From NCBI GenBank assembly GCA_027487515.1, contig JAIYDL010000018.1:62001-126000 (forward strand): DNA of 64,000 bases, given 5' to 3'. The stretch comes from Pseudomonadota bacterium (GTDB lineage Bacteria > Bdellovibrionota > Bacteriovoracia > Bacteriovoracales > Bacteriovoracaceae). Below the pieces are notes generated by a model, which was not told the DNA's origin, did not search any database, and was given only the letters and a program-made list of their open reading frames with translations. Both the position numbers and the translations under genes were made by a program. Shown one piece after another: positions 51,718 through 61,184 of the stretch. Position 1 is the first letter of the stretch, and each line of letters opens with the position of its first letter.

Positions 51718-54700
51718 GTGAATGATAAAGGTGTTCCTTTCGTTAAAAAGCGCGTCGTTAACAGTGACTGGCAGGTCTCCTACTATGAGGAATTCGAAGC
51801 CCTGCTCTTCCCATCCGGGGCGCTCACTCCGGCCGCGGAGGCCCTCGTCAACTTCGTTCAGGGCCACGGTTCGGCGTCGGGCTTCCGGCGAGAGATCGTG
51901 CTCGATGGGTTTCCGTTTCTCTGCGCCGTAAGACCCGAGGAGAAAGCGATCTACATCGGCACCCGCCGCCTCTCCCGGGAGCTCGCACTTCTGAAGCTCC
52001 ATGAAGTGAATCCCGTCTTGATCGAACGAGAGTCGGAGAAACTCTTCTTCAACCTAAAAGAGCACGTCGAAAAAATCAGCACCCTGTCTCCGGGGTCGTT
52101 TCCGAGCGAAATTGACTGGGTCACCAAAGAACTCGGACTGCCCCAGTTCCTTGAGAAGAACCAGTGGGCCGATGTCGACGAGGAGGCCCGGGAGATCCTC
52201 AAGCAGTTGGTCAAAAAAACGGCCGACTACCGGTCGAACAGTTTCGAGAAGGTCTCTGACTTCGGCCTCACACTCACTGCGCAGTTCGATCTCATCCGGG
52301 TTCATTTGCTTAAATTCCTAGCACTCTTACCGAGCCTCGACCACGATAAGAAAGGCCACGAGGTCAAACGCAATCTCCTCGAGAGCCTGCGCCGGCTTCT
52401 CGATGACTCTCGGGCGATCTCGCTCCAAGAGAAGCGCGGAACCAGGCAGCTCCCGCTCTACCTTATTATCCTCTTCAGCCTGGCCCTCCAGGTGGCGAGC
52501 TTCCTCCCGGCGGGCCTCCTCGCGGCTGTGGTGCGCTTCCTCGTGCGCACGATGGCCAAGCGCTTCATCGCTGGGGAGAGCATCAACACCTGTCACGAGA
52601 CCCTCCGAGACTTGCGGGCGACGAAGCGAGAAGCAACGCTCGACCAACTCGGAGAGCTGGTGGTGTCGGCGCGGGAAGCGGATGAGTATTTTGAGAAAGT
52701 TCTTCAGTTGATCCATGGCCTCAAGCAACACATCCCGAAAGGGGAGAAGAACGCCGCCGGCATCTACAACGCTCACGTTTCGATCAAGGTATCGGCCCTC
52801 TCCCATGACTTTAGGCCCCAGGCCTTCGACGCCACGTACGCGAAAGTGGCACCTCGGCTCCGGCGCATCCTCCAAGAGGCCCACCGCGAAGAAGTCTTCA
52901 TCAACGTCGACGCCGAACACTACCATTACCGTGACCTCGTACTTAAGATCTACGGTAAGGTCCTCCTGGATACCCCCGAACTCAAAGAGTATGCCCAGAC
53001 GGGGATCGTCGTCCAAGCGTACCTCAGAGACGGGGCCAAGCACCTTCTGGATGTGGTGGACCTGGCCAAGCAGCGCGGCCTTCGCATGCCCATCCGCCTC
53101 GTGAAGGGTGCGTACTGGGACGCGGAAACCATCGAAGGGGAGGCGCACCAGTTCACGCCTCCGCAGTTCCTGAACAAGGAAGAGAGCGACCTCCACTTCC
53201 GCCAGATCGCCTACCTGGCGCTCAAGCACCACGGCTCCCTTCAGCTGGCCGTGGGTTCTCACAATCTCCAGGACCACGCCTTCGTGGAAGCCGTCCGGAC
53301 GCTGCGGTTTCCTACCGCACCGGTGATCGAGCACCAGTGCCTTCACATGACCTACGAAGCCCTCTCCCATGGCCTGGCGAAGATGGGCTGGCCCACTCGC
53401 AATTACATGCCGATCGGAAATCTTCTCGTGGGCATGGCCTACTTGGTTCGCCGGATCATGGAAAACTCCTCTCAGGTCGGAGTCCTTTCCATCATGCGCT
53501 CTCACCAGAAAGCCTCGGGACTCATTTCTCCGGTGGAGGTGCACCTCCAGAAGAAAAAGGCCGGAACTCTCCAGTACGACTCTTTCGTGACCCAGATCCG
53601 CGGTGACTTCGCGCCGGCCCGGCCACTTAAACTCTACGTTCCAAAGGAGCGCCAAGGCCTAGAAGCGGCGATCGAGACCCTCGGTGCCGAACTCACGCGC
53701 CGGCAAGATGAATTCCGAAACGCTACCGGTACGAAGATCGTGTGCAGCTCTCGGCCCGAGCTCATCGTTGGCACCGTTCGTGAGAATTCAAACCACGAAG
53801 CGATCCGCGCCGTCGAGGAAGCCGAGAAGGCCCTCGCGAGCAGCTGGTGGGCGAAGCAGTCGATGTCACTTTACCGCGTTTCCGTCATGCTCAGAGCGGC
53901 CGATCTCATGCTCTTGCGGCGAAACTCCCTCGCGGCCTTGATCATTTACGAGGCCGGCAAGACCATGACAGAGGCCCTGGCCGATGTGGACGAGGCGATC
54001 GACTTCATCAGCTTCTACGCTCGGCAAGAAATTTCCATTCAGCTCTCGTCCCAGAAGGTCACTAACCGCGGTGTCATCGCCGTCATCGCGCCCTGGAACT
54101 TCCCCCTTGCAATCCCCTGCGGGATGACCGTTGCTCCCCTGGTGGCCGGGAACGCCGTGATCCTAAAGCCCGCCGAACAAACTCCACTCATTGGTATCGA
54201 ACTGCATCGGCTCTTAGTCGAGGCCGGCGTGCCGTCGGAAGTCTTCACGCTGATCATGGGAGACGGCGAGATCGTCGGGGCCCCCATCGTCACACACCCT
54301 CGGACAGCGGGGGTCGTCTTCACCGGTTCGAAGACCGTGGGGACTTGGATCTACAGGCACGGCGGCAAGAGCCTCGTGCAGCACTACTTCCACCAGATCC
54401 CGATGCAGAAGAAGGTCATCACCGAGATGGGCGGAAAGAACGCCATCATCGTCACCAACAACTGCGAGCTGGATGAAACGATCTCTGGGATCTTGTACGC
54501 TGCCTTTGGGCACTCGGGTCAGAAGTGCTCAGCGGCTTCCCGCGTGATCGTTCACCGGGAGGTCAAAGAGGCCCTGGTGAACCGACTGGTTCAGGCCATC
54601 AAAGACCTCAAAGTGGGAGACGCCCTAGACCCTGCCACCTCGGTCAACCCGCTCATCAGTCGCGAAGACCAAGAGCGCGTGCGCCGGGCGGTCGAAGAGG

Positions 54701-55878
54701 CCAAGGACGAAGCGATCCGAACTCACGGCAAGATCTTGATCGACCGATCCTTCGAGAAACTTCCAGGCTTCTGTGTGGGGCCGGCGCTCTTCGAACTTTC
54801 GGCCCACCAGGCGCGTAAGAAAGAGTCCTGGGCGCAACGGGAAATCTTCGGGCCCGTGGTGCACGTCACGGAATACGAATCCATGATCGAGGCGGTGGAG
54901 CTCTTTAATGGCACGGAATACGCGCTCACCGGAGGGATCTATTCTCAGTCTCAAGACGACATCGATTTCCTCCTGAAGTTCCTGCGTGCCGGGAACCTCT
55001 ATGTCAACCGACCGAACACCGGGGCCCGCGTGGCGATCGAGCCGTTCGGGGGCTTTAAAATGTCCGGAACGGGCCCCAAGGCGGGAGGCCCTGAGTACGT
55101 TAAAGAATTCCATTACCTCCTTTCGGCACAGGACACGGAGACACTCCAGTCGACCTGGGCGAAAGACTCGGGCTACCAGCTCCTGACGCCGAGGCCCTCC
55201 CTCATCTCGGTCTCCGGACGAGCGTCGCGCTTCGATCACTTCGGGCGCGCTTTCCTCGAGCGCTACGAGCTCTTCATGGGTGCGGTGAACGAGAAAGAGA
55301 AGGCCCAGGTCACGCAACTGGTGGACTGGGTTCGAGGCCACCTTGACGGTTACTTGACGGGGCGGCACCTCAATTTTGTGATCCCCGGACAGCTCTCCTA
55401 TAATGATAAGTCCATCATCAAGGATGCCGGTCTTTTTGTGACCGTCTCTGGCCGCCCGAGTCTTAAGTCGATCCACTACCTCTTCGGCGCCCTCGCGCTT
55501 GGGACAGGTGTTTCCGTTGCCTGCGTTACCGAGGAAGCCTACCGGACCTGGAAAGGGATCCTAGACCTCGCTTGGAAAGCTGGGTTTTCGAAGACAAACC
55601 TCGACTGTACTCTCATCTCACCGGAGTCCCTGGATCAGCTCCTCCGGTCTTCAACCTACAGCTTCATCTACGCCGGCCACTACGTCCAGTACCGAGAGGT
55701 GCTTTACCAGGGCGTCCTCGAAGGAAGTGCACTGTCGGAAACCATGCGCCTGATCTTATCTGAAGTTGACGGTGTTTCGGTAGCAGATCCCTCCCAGGTC
55801 CTTGACCAATTCGTCTGGGTCCGTTCCCTCGCGGTGAATACCATGCGCCATGGGGCACCGTTGGAGTTGAACACATGA
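51718..55878 (+). CDS. putA: Bifunctional proline dehydrogenase / P5C dehydrogenase
   Basis: A 1386-residue PutA that oxidises proline to glutamate via pyrroline-5-carboxylate. The FAD-barrel proline dehydrogenase (~250-640) contains 'RLVKGAYWDAE' (~460); the aldehyde dehydrogenase (~690-1136) contains 'FTGSKTVG', 'EMGGKNAIIV' (~901) and the catalytic Cys in 'FGHSGQKCSAASR' (~936). A further ~250-residue C-terminal domain fits long (type C-like) PutA. There is no N-terminal ribbon-helix-helix, so it is not a self-repressor. The start is GTG at 51718, placed by GGAGG five bases before it. It overlaps proC by 4 bases. Confidence 0.95.
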   Translation: MNDKGVPFVKKRVVNSDWQVSYYEEFEALLFPSGALTPAAEALVNFVQGHGSASGFRREIVLDGFPFLCAVRPEEKAIYIGTRRLSRELALLKLHEVNPVLIERESEKLFFNLKEHVEKISTLSPGSFPSEIDWVTKELGLPQFLEKNQWADVDEEAREILKQLVKKTADYRSNSFEKVSDFGLTLTAQFDLIRVHLLKFLALLPSLDHDKKGHEVKRNLLESLRRLLDDSRAISLQEKRGTRQLPLYLIILFSLALQVASFLPAGLLAAVVRFLVRTMAKRFIAGESINTCHETLRDLRATKREATLDQLGELVVSAREADEYFEKVLQLIHGLKQHIPKGEKNAAGIYNAHVSIKVSALSHDFRPQAFDATYAKVAPRLRRILQEAHREEVFINVDAEHYHYRDLVLKIYGKVLLDTPELKEYAQTGIVVQAYLRDGAKHLLDVVDLAKQRGLRMPIRLVKGAYWDAETIEGEAHQFTPPQFLNKEESDLHFRQIAYLALKHHGSLQLAVGSHNLQDHAFVEAVRTLRFPTAPVIEHQCLHMTYEALSHGLAKMGWPTRNYMPIGNLLVGMAYLVRRIMENSSQVGVLSIMRSHQKASGLISPVEVHLQKKKAGTLQYDSFVTQIRGDFAPARPLKLYVPKERQGLEAAIETLGAELTRRQDEFRNATGTKIVCSSRPELIVGTVRENSNHEAIRAVEEAEKALASSWWAKQSMSLYRVSVMLRAADLMLLRRNSLAALIIYEAGKTMTEALADVDEAIDFISFYARQEISIQLSSQKVTNRGVIAVIAPWNFPLAIPCGMTVAPLVAGNAVILKPAEQTPLIGIELHRLLVEAGVPSEVFTLIMGDGEIVGAPIVTHPRTAGVVFTGSKTVGTWIYRHGGKSLVQHYFHQIPMQKKVITEMGGKNAIIVTNNCELDETISGILYAAFGHSGQKCSAASRVIVHREVKEALVNRLVQAIKDLKVGDALDPATSVNPLISREDQERVRRAVEEAKDEAIRTHGKILIDRSFEKLPGFCVGPALFELSAHQARKKESWAQREIFGPVVHVTEYESMIEAVELFNGTEYALTGGIYSQSQDDIDFLLKFLRAGNLYVNRPNTGARVAIEPFGGFKMSGTGPKAGGPEYVKEFHYLLSAQDTETLQSTWAKDSGYQLLTPRPSLISVSGRASRFDHFGRAFLERYELFMGAVNEKEKAQVTQLVDWVRGHLDGYLTGRHLNFVIPGQLSYNDKSIIKDAGLFVTVSGRPSLKSIHYLFGALALGTGVSVACVTEEAYRTWKGILDLAWKAGFSKTNLDCTLISPESLDQLLRSSTYSFIYAGHYVQYREVLYQGVLEGSALSETMRLILSEVDGVSVADPSQVLDQFVWVRSLAVNTMRHGAPLELNT

Positions 55879-56654
55879 GAGTCCTCGTCCTGGGCGCCGG
55901 GAAGATGGTGGACGCCATCTTGACCGGCCTTCGTAAGACCGAGAACCTCTCTGAATGGATGATCTATTCCCCATCGGGCACCTCGGCCTCGAGGCTCGCT
56001 GGGAAAGTCGGAGCGCGGGCGGTGACCGAACTCACGGCGGTGAAGAACCCGGATTGGGTTCTCGTGGGGTGTAAGCCCCAGCAGCTGAGGGAACTCCGGG
56101 GAACCCTGGGGGATGGGTTTGGTGAATCCCTCTTCGTGAGCATTCTGGCAGCGTTGCCGGAGGCAGACCAGCTCCGGATCCTCGGGGCCAAGGATCTCAT
56201 CCGGGTGATGCCTAACCTTCCCGTACAGTTCAATGAAGGAATCGTTCTGCTCTCGTCGGCTTCGTCGAAGGGACGCCTCTCCTCGTTCCAGACTCTTTTC
56301 AGTAAGCTCGGTCAAGCGCTGGTGGTTGAAGAGGCCGCCCTCGACGAGCTCACTCTCCTCACGGGGTCGGGCCCCGCGTTTTTCTATGAGTTCGCGCAAA
56401 CTCTCGGCAACTCCTTCAGCGCACTCGCTGTTGAGGAACGGGAGAAACTGGTGCGCCAGGTGCTAAAGGGCTCCGCGCGGTCTCTGGCGGGGAAGGAGTC
56501 CCTGGAGGAAATGATCGGTGCCGTGACCTCGAAGGGAGGAGTGACGATTGCGGTTCTCGAACATTTGAGAACTCAGCTCCCGAAGCTCATGGGGGATGGG
56601 ATCGAGGCGGGCCGCGAACGCGCTCGGGAACTTAGGGCGCTTCTTCGAAACTAA
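55875..56654 (+). CDS. proC: Pyrroline-5-carboxylate reductase
   Basis: A 259-residue ProC that reduces P5C to proline with NAD(P)H. It has the N-terminal Rossmann start 'VLGAGKMVDAIL' and the C-terminal signature 'TLLTGSGPAFFYEFAQTL' plus 'VTSKGGVTIAVLEHL'. The gene overlaps the putA stop (ATGA), so proline synthesis and breakdown enzymes are coupled. Its 3' end overlaps a convergent lipoprotein gene by 23 bases. Glutamate kinase and ProA are not in view. Confidence 0.94.
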   Translation: MRVLVLGAGKMVDAILTGLRKTENLSEWMIYSPSGTSASRLAGKVGARAVTELTAVKNPDWVLVGCKPQQLRELRGTLGDGFGESLFVSILAALPEADQLRILGAKDLIRVMPNLPVQFNEGIVLLSSASSKGRLSSFQTLFSKLGQALVVEEAALDELTLLTGSGPAFFYEFAQTLGNSFSALAVEEREKLVRQVLKGSARSLAGKESLEEMIGAVTSKGGVTIAVLEHLRTQLPKLMGDGIEAGRERARELRALLRN

Positions 56655-57165
56655 AGTCGGCCTTCTCTCTGTCTAGCGTTGCAAAGAGATCGCTCTGACA
56701 AAAAGTCGACTGGACAAAGTTCATGCACCGAGCAGTCTCCTTGTCGGTTTTTTTGGAGGCCAGGAGCTTCCGCTGAGACTTCGAAAGGTTCACGAGGTGT
56801 TCGCGCAGGAGCTCGTCCACGTACTCGCAGGTGCAGTTTTGGTCACACGTCTTGATCAGCTTCTCCACTTCCTGAGGATCGTCGAGGAGGGCTTCCATGT
56901 CGTCACTGACGACTTCCATCCGGGGCCGGATGGTTCGGAGAAGAAGCTGTGCCTCGTCGGCATCAGAGACGCAGGCCAGGGGGCCCATCTGCTGATCGAA
57001 GATCCGGGTCAGAAGCTCCGTGGCCAGGATGATTTCTCCCTTGGAGTACTCCTTCGCCGAAGTCACCGCGGCCCCTGTCCCGGTCGCAGGTTCCGAAGCG
57101 GTGGGAGACGGAGTTTGGGTTGCGCAGGAAGCGAGGATGAAGAGGAGAGCTAGTTTTTTGAGCAT
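56632..57165 (-). CDS. Small lipoprotein with cysteines, unknown function
   Basis: A 177-residue lipoprotein (lipobox 'ILASC', then a Thr/Pro/Ser-rich linker to ~40). The globular part is helical with six cysteines ('PLACVSD', 'KTCDQNCTCEY', 'ARCMNF', 'TFCQSD'), the CDQNCTC cluster being notable as a possible metal or disulfide site. Unknown family. Its ATG overlaps the stop of the deacetylase-like lipoprotein gene by 16 bases. Confidence 0.65.
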   Translation of the reverse strand: MLKKLALLFILASCATQTPSPTASEPATGTGAAVTSAKEYSKGEIILATELLTRIFDQQMGPLACVSDADEAQLLLRTIRPRMEVVSDDMEALLDDPQEVEKLIKTCDQNCTCEYVDELLREHLVNLSKSQRKLLASKKTDKETARCMNFVQSTFCQSDLFATLDREKADFSFEEAP

Positions 57166-58208
57166 ACGGTATTATGGCCCTGTTTTAAATCTTTTACAAT
57201 TTGATCAAGAGCACAGATTCGGCCCGGCCCCTGAGAGATCTCCCTGGTAATCACCGTGGCAGCGGTGCTACTGCGGGCATGCGTTCCATGGAACAAGAGG
57301 ACACCTGCGCCCCGGTGAGCTTTACGCAGCATGAGTCTTGTTCTTTTGATGATTCTATCAGCTGTCTGTGGGGCCCAGTCAAGGGTGTCGACGGTGGAGA
57401 TCAAGGCCATCCCCGCATCTTTGGCCTGGGCCAATGCTCCCAGTGCGGTTTCTTCGGTGCTTCGGTAGACGCTGGCAGAGCTTCCCATTCGTTTGAGGTG
57501 CTCCGTAAGGTTCTCTGGCAGCTGCTCACCTTTGTGCATTAAAAATGCGAGGGCCCAGACCTTGGCAGGCCACTGGTGCACTAGGCCCGACGCCGCTGGT
57601 GCTCGACCTTTGGCGCCGACTTCAAGCACTTGAGACAGGTGTTCGATGTTTTTTTCATAGATCTGGAACTCTGGTGCCTTGAGAAGCTGCCGATAGGCCG
57701 CGGCGATCTGGGCCGGGTCAGCGTCGGCATCCGGCGAGGCCTGGGGGTGCCCAAGGCGGGCCAGAATGTTTCGGACCGAGAGTGCTTCCATCTGTCCCCG
57801 GAGGGAGAACGAGTGAATCTTCTCTCTCATGAAGGCTTTTCTCCCGCGCTCCGTACCCTCCGAGCTCTGGTAGAGCTCAAGGAGTTCCTGCTCCAGACTC
57901 TCAACCTGAGAGCGCAGAGCAAGGAGCGAGAGGTACGAAGAGTCATGAGAAAATGACCACCGGGGTCCGTCCAAATTTTGCTCCAGGCGCAGGAGGTTTT
58001 TCTGGACTAAAACGTAATAGCGGTGCAGAGACAGGATTCGCTCGTCGACGTCCTGCTCGAAGGTCGACTCTTCCGACAAGAGGAGCCGCTCGAGGGCCAG
58101 AGATGCGACTTTTTTGTCCCGAGCGGATTCCTGAGCGTCCGTGAAAAGATTGAGCCCTCCACAGGAAACTAGTAAAAAAGGAAAGATGAGGGCCAGTGGC
58201 CATGACAT
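57150..58208 (-). CDS. Lipoprotein with deacetylase-like C-terminal fragment
   Basis: About 352 residues, starting at ATG 58208 (GGGAGA upstream), with lipobox 'FLLVSC'. Residues ~30-200 are a long charged helical region likely to form a coiled coil. The end (~265-335: 'GMALISTVDTLDW', 'GAGVLLFHGTHARSS') resembles the last strands of NodB polysaccharide deacetylases, but the metal site (TFDDGP, HSxxH) is not seen, so it is probably non-catalytic. It could instead be a binding or scaffold lipoprotein of the envelope. Coupled to the downstream small lipoprotein gene. Confidence 0.6.
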   Translation of the reverse strand: MSWPLALIFPFLLVSCGGLNLFTDAQESARDKKVASLALERLLLSEESTFEQDVDERILSLHRYYVLVQKNLLRLEQNLDGPRWSFSHDSSYLSLLALRSQVESLEQELLELYQSSEGTERGRKAFMREKIHSFSLRGQMEALSVRNILARLGHPQASPDADADPAQIAAAYRQLLKAPEFQIYEKNIEHLSQVLEVGAKGRAPAASGLVHQWPAKVWALAFLMHKGEQLPENLTEHLKRMGSSASVYRSTEETALGALAQAKDAGMALISTVDTLDWAPQTADRIIKRTRLMLRKAHRGAGVLLFHGTHARSSTAATVITREISQGPGRICALDQIVKDLKQGHNTVCSKN

Positions 58209-58367
58209 AGAGTCTCCCGAATAACTCGATGAAGCCGCTTCGGAATACCTGTGGAATAACTTGAGTAAATTGCTTTTCCAGGAAGAGCGGCTAAGGCAAA
58301 ACCTTCCAGTCAATGAGATCTATTGAATTCGGTCCAACTTCGCCGCATACTAAGCGAAGGAGGATTT

Positions 58368-58793
58368 ATGGAAGACATCCGCTCTGTCCTAACTCAGTTC
58401 AACTTTCGCAAAAAGAAAACTGACCAGCTTCAAAAGTCCGGTCTCGGGCCAAACGCTTTAGCATCTGCCAGCGAAATCCCAGACCTCTTTTTCGATGTTG
58501 TGCTCCATGAATTTAAACTGAACCGCCATGAAATTACCCTCCTGATGTTTCTCTACCGGCAAGTCTGGTGCAGGCCCAACCTCTACAAGACCCACGGGAT
58601 TGGTCCGCTCAATTCCTACGCTGAGCTCTGCGTTCACTTAGGGACGACCACCGAGCAGCTCGGTACGGACCTGCGGTCCTTGGAGAACTACGGCCTCATT
58701 GAGACTGTTCGCATGGGCCAGTACTTTGTCCGGAAGTATTTCACAGAAGTCCTGGATGGTAAGTTCGGCCAGCATTACGATGAGTTCTTCTAG
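58368..58793 (+). CDS. Winged-helix DNA-binding protein, unknown target
   Basis: A 141-residue cytoplasmic protein. Residues ~45-125 look like a winged helix ('ITLLMFLYRQVW', 'SYAELCVHLGTTTEQL', 'DLRSLENYGLIETVRMG'), of the kind found in DnaD/RepA-like replication proteins and phage regulators. The start at 58368 is set by AAGGAGG; the upstream TTG has none. It overlaps trmK by 14 bases. The target is not known. Confidence 0.7.
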   Translation: MEDIRSVLTQFNFRKKKTDQLQKSGLGPNALASASEIPDLFFDVVLHEFKLNRHEITLLMFLYRQVWCRPNLYKTHGIGPLNSYAELCVHLGTTTEQLGTDLRSLENYGLIETVRMGQYFVRKYFTEVLDGKFGQHYDEFF

Positions 58794-59436
58794 GCGAGAA
58801 GAGGAGAAGCTATCCGCTCGTCTTTCTCGGCTGAGGTCCTTTTGGATGGGATCGGGTCATGTTTGGGATATTGGCTGTGACCACGGTCTCCTGGGACTCT
58901 CTTTTTCGCAAGAATCTGCCACATCAATTACTCTGGTGGATCCTTCTCCAGCAGTGATTGAGAAGCTAAAGATAAAAATCAATTCTAATACTTCGCATAT
59001 TACTAAACCAAACATTTCCATCATGTTAAGCAAGGGCCAAGACCTTAAGCTAAGCAATCGCAACAACACAATTTTCATCGCTGGTATGGGAGGCGAAGAA
59101 ATAGGGCAAATCGTAACCGCACTCCTTCCTCAGCTCGATCAAACTTCCCGAATCGTCATCTCGCCCCATCGAAAGGGCCTAGAGCTTCGAAAACTTCTGG
59201 CGTCTCTCGAATTGTCGATCGCTCACGAAGAAGTGGTCACGGAAGATGGTCAGTTTTATCCCATCCTTGTGCTTCACCCTGGTTCGGGACCCAAGGTTCA
59301 TCCATATGGCCAGAAAATCTGGGAAGGGGAGACTGGTGAGGCGTACCGCCAGCAGCAGCTCCTTCATTTTCAGGTCCACAGAGACGAGGCATCTTGCGCT
59401 TACGTGAGTTACCTTAGAGCACTTAAGTCCTTGTAA
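58780..59436 (+). CDS. trmK: TrmK-type tRNA (adenine-N1) methyltransferase
   Basis: A 218-residue SAM enzyme with motif I 'WDIGCDHGLLGL' (~29-40), 'IFIAGMGGEEIGQIV' and the TrmK-typical 'ISPHRKGLELRKLL' and 'QFYPILVLHPG'. TrmK makes m1A22 in bacterial tRNA. The start at 58780 overlaps the winged-helix gene. The middle (58920-59060) is visibly richer in A/T than its neighbours, which may mean a different origin or weaker codon selection. Confidence 0.85.
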   Translation: MSSSRREEEKLSARLSRLRSFWMGSGHVWDIGCDHGLLGLSFSQESATSITLVDPSPAVIEKLKIKINSNTSHITKPNISIMLSKGQDLKLSNRNNTIFIAGMGGEEIGQIVTALLPQLDQTSRIVISPHRKGLELRKLLASLELSIAHEEVVTEDGQFYPILVLHPGSGPKVHPYGQKIWEGETGEAYRQQQLLHFQVHRDEASCAYVSYLRALKSL

Positions 59437-59472
59437 AGTTACTCTGGGCCTTAACTGTGATAGTATTTGTTT

Positions 59473-61143
59473 ATGTCAAAGATGTTATTCTTTTACCTCG
59501 GAGACGACGAAGCCTACTTCAAGGCACTCCAGGGCGAATTTTCTCAAAAGAATGACCTTCAAATCGAGTTCCGCCGCCTTTCCGGAACCAATGATAAAGA
59601 AATCCAATCTCTGCTGATTCAAGTCTTCGAAGCGAGGCCGACGTGTGTCTTCGTCGATCTCTCGAAGTCAGTGGATGACTACCTTCACCTCGCTCGGATC
59701 ATTGTCCGGACGACGATGGAACATAAACTTGTGACTGTCGGCCTCGTCGATTACCTCTCGCCCCCCGAGATTCTGGCCGAGAGCATCGCGACGGGTGTTC
59801 ATCTGACGTACATTAAAAGTTCTGAAACCTTCGACGTCGTTTACGGAGTGACACGGATCCTGGGAAACAGTCCCGAAAAAAAAGGCCACGACTTCGCGAC
59901 GGCCACTCTGAATGATGAGCTCGAGGCGGGCCTTCCGGCGAAGATCGGTTTCCTCCACCCGGAGGGGGCACACTTCGAGACGGATCAGCGTCTAGAAAAA
60001 GCCACGAGGGTGAGGCTCCGCCTCGCTCCCGCCCTCCAGAAGCTCATCCCGTCACAGCAGGGGTTCGTGACTTCCATTTCTCAGACCAATGTCTTCTACC
60101 AGTTTAACTATGCCATCGACGCAGAATTCCTTTTCGTCGACGAGTTCATCCCTCCCGAGGGCATGTCCGAAGGAGACGTGGAAGAGAAACGAGTTGGTCG
60201 GTTCCAAGAAATTGACCAGCGCCGGGACACCCTCCGGACCTGGCTGCGTGACCGGGCGGGGAGCTCGAAAGAGAAGAGGGCGAAAGTCCTTGTGGTAGAC
60301 CGGACCCTCAGTTTCTATCGCGATCAGCAGCGCTCCGATCGGTTCCCGTACACCATCAGATGCCTGCCCTTTTTCCGTTCCATGGACGAGGAACTGCGCC
60401 GACACCGCCCGGATGTCATCGCCTTCGCTCTTGAGCCGAGTGAGGCTCCCGAAGGAAAGAATCGGCGCAAGGACCTTGGAGCTCTGATCGAAGTGATCAA
60501 GACCGGACCGCTTCCGGCGCCGCCGTTCATCGTTGTGTTCAACTGCAAAACACCCTCGAAGGAGCTCCAGGCCGAGCTCCAGTACGACAAGGTCATGGCG
60601 ATCGAGAACGAGATCTCGGTCGAGCTTCTTCTCCGCATGGCCGATGCGTTCGAAAAAAAGCTCCTGCGAGCGCTGCCGAAGGAAGAGAATCCGGAGATCC
60701 TTTATTTAGGGAAGAGTAATCCAGATTCGTTGGCGGAGCTTGTGATTCCGATCACGGTCCGGAAGATGTCCGAATGCGATATGATCTTTTCGAGTGAAAC
60801 AACGCTGATGCCGGGAGCAATTTTGAGACTTCAAACTCCCGTGGGGCTCTCCCTTCACGTCCTCCCCTTGAAGGCCTCTGGAAAAGTTCCAGAATACCTC
60901 GGGGTGATCCATGCGCTCGGTGAGGAGGATAAGCAAGAGCTCCGTCGGTTCATTAATTCGGTCTTCTTCCGCCAGCACGACGCGAAGCTCGAAGCCGAGT
61001 CGGAGGAATTTAAAAAGCTCAATGAGACAAAGCTCCAGGAGCGAGAGGAAGCTCTCCAAAAGGCGGCGACAGACGCTGAAGCAGACGCGGAAAACATTGA
61101 AATCAGGTCACCCGCAGCGAGTTCCGAGGAGTCCAAAAGTTAG
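59473..61143 (+). CDS. Protein with two receiver-like folds and a PilZ-like region
   Basis: A 556-residue cytoplasmic protein. The N-terminus (~1-125: 'MLFFYLGDDEAYFKAL', 'CVFVDLSKSVDDY', 'YIKSSETFDVVYG') and a later part (~275-395: 'AKVLVVDRTLSFYRD', 'PDVIAFALEPSE', 'FIVVFNCKTPS') both look like response-regulator receiver folds, but the usual phospho-Asp context is not convincing. Residues ~415-500 ('MSECDMIFSSETTLMPGAIL', 'LRLQTPVG') look PilZ-like, which would bind c-di-GMP, yet the RxxxR...DxSxxG motif is missing. The C-terminus is an acidic coiled coil. Confidence 0.5.
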   Translation: MSKMLFFYLGDDEAYFKALQGEFSQKNDLQIEFRRLSGTNDKEIQSLLIQVFEARPTCVFVDLSKSVDDYLHLARIIVRTTMEHKLVTVGLVDYLSPPEILAESIATGVHLTYIKSSETFDVVYGVTRILGNSPEKKGHDFATATLNDELEAGLPAKIGFLHPEGAHFETDQRLEKATRVRLRLAPALQKLIPSQQGFVTSISQTNVFYQFNYAIDAEFLFVDEFIPPEGMSEGDVEEKRVGRFQEIDQRRDTLRTWLRDRAGSSKEKRAKVLVVDRTLSFYRDQQRSDRFPYTIRCLPFFRSMDEELRRHRPDVIAFALEPSEAPEGKNRRKDLGALIEVIKTGPLPAPPFIVVFNCKTPSKELQAELQYDKVMAIENEISVELLLRMADAFEKKLLRALPKEENPEILYLGKSNPDSLAELVIPITVRKMSECDMIFSSETTLMPGAILRLQTPVGLSLHVLPLKASGKVPEYLGVIHALGEEDKQELRRFINSVFFRQHDAKLEAESEEFKKLNETKLQEREEALQKAATDAEADAENIEIRSPAASSEESKS

Positions 61144-61184
61144 GTAACTTGCCATTTCCAGAGAGGGTGGCTAAGGTTTGGGGC

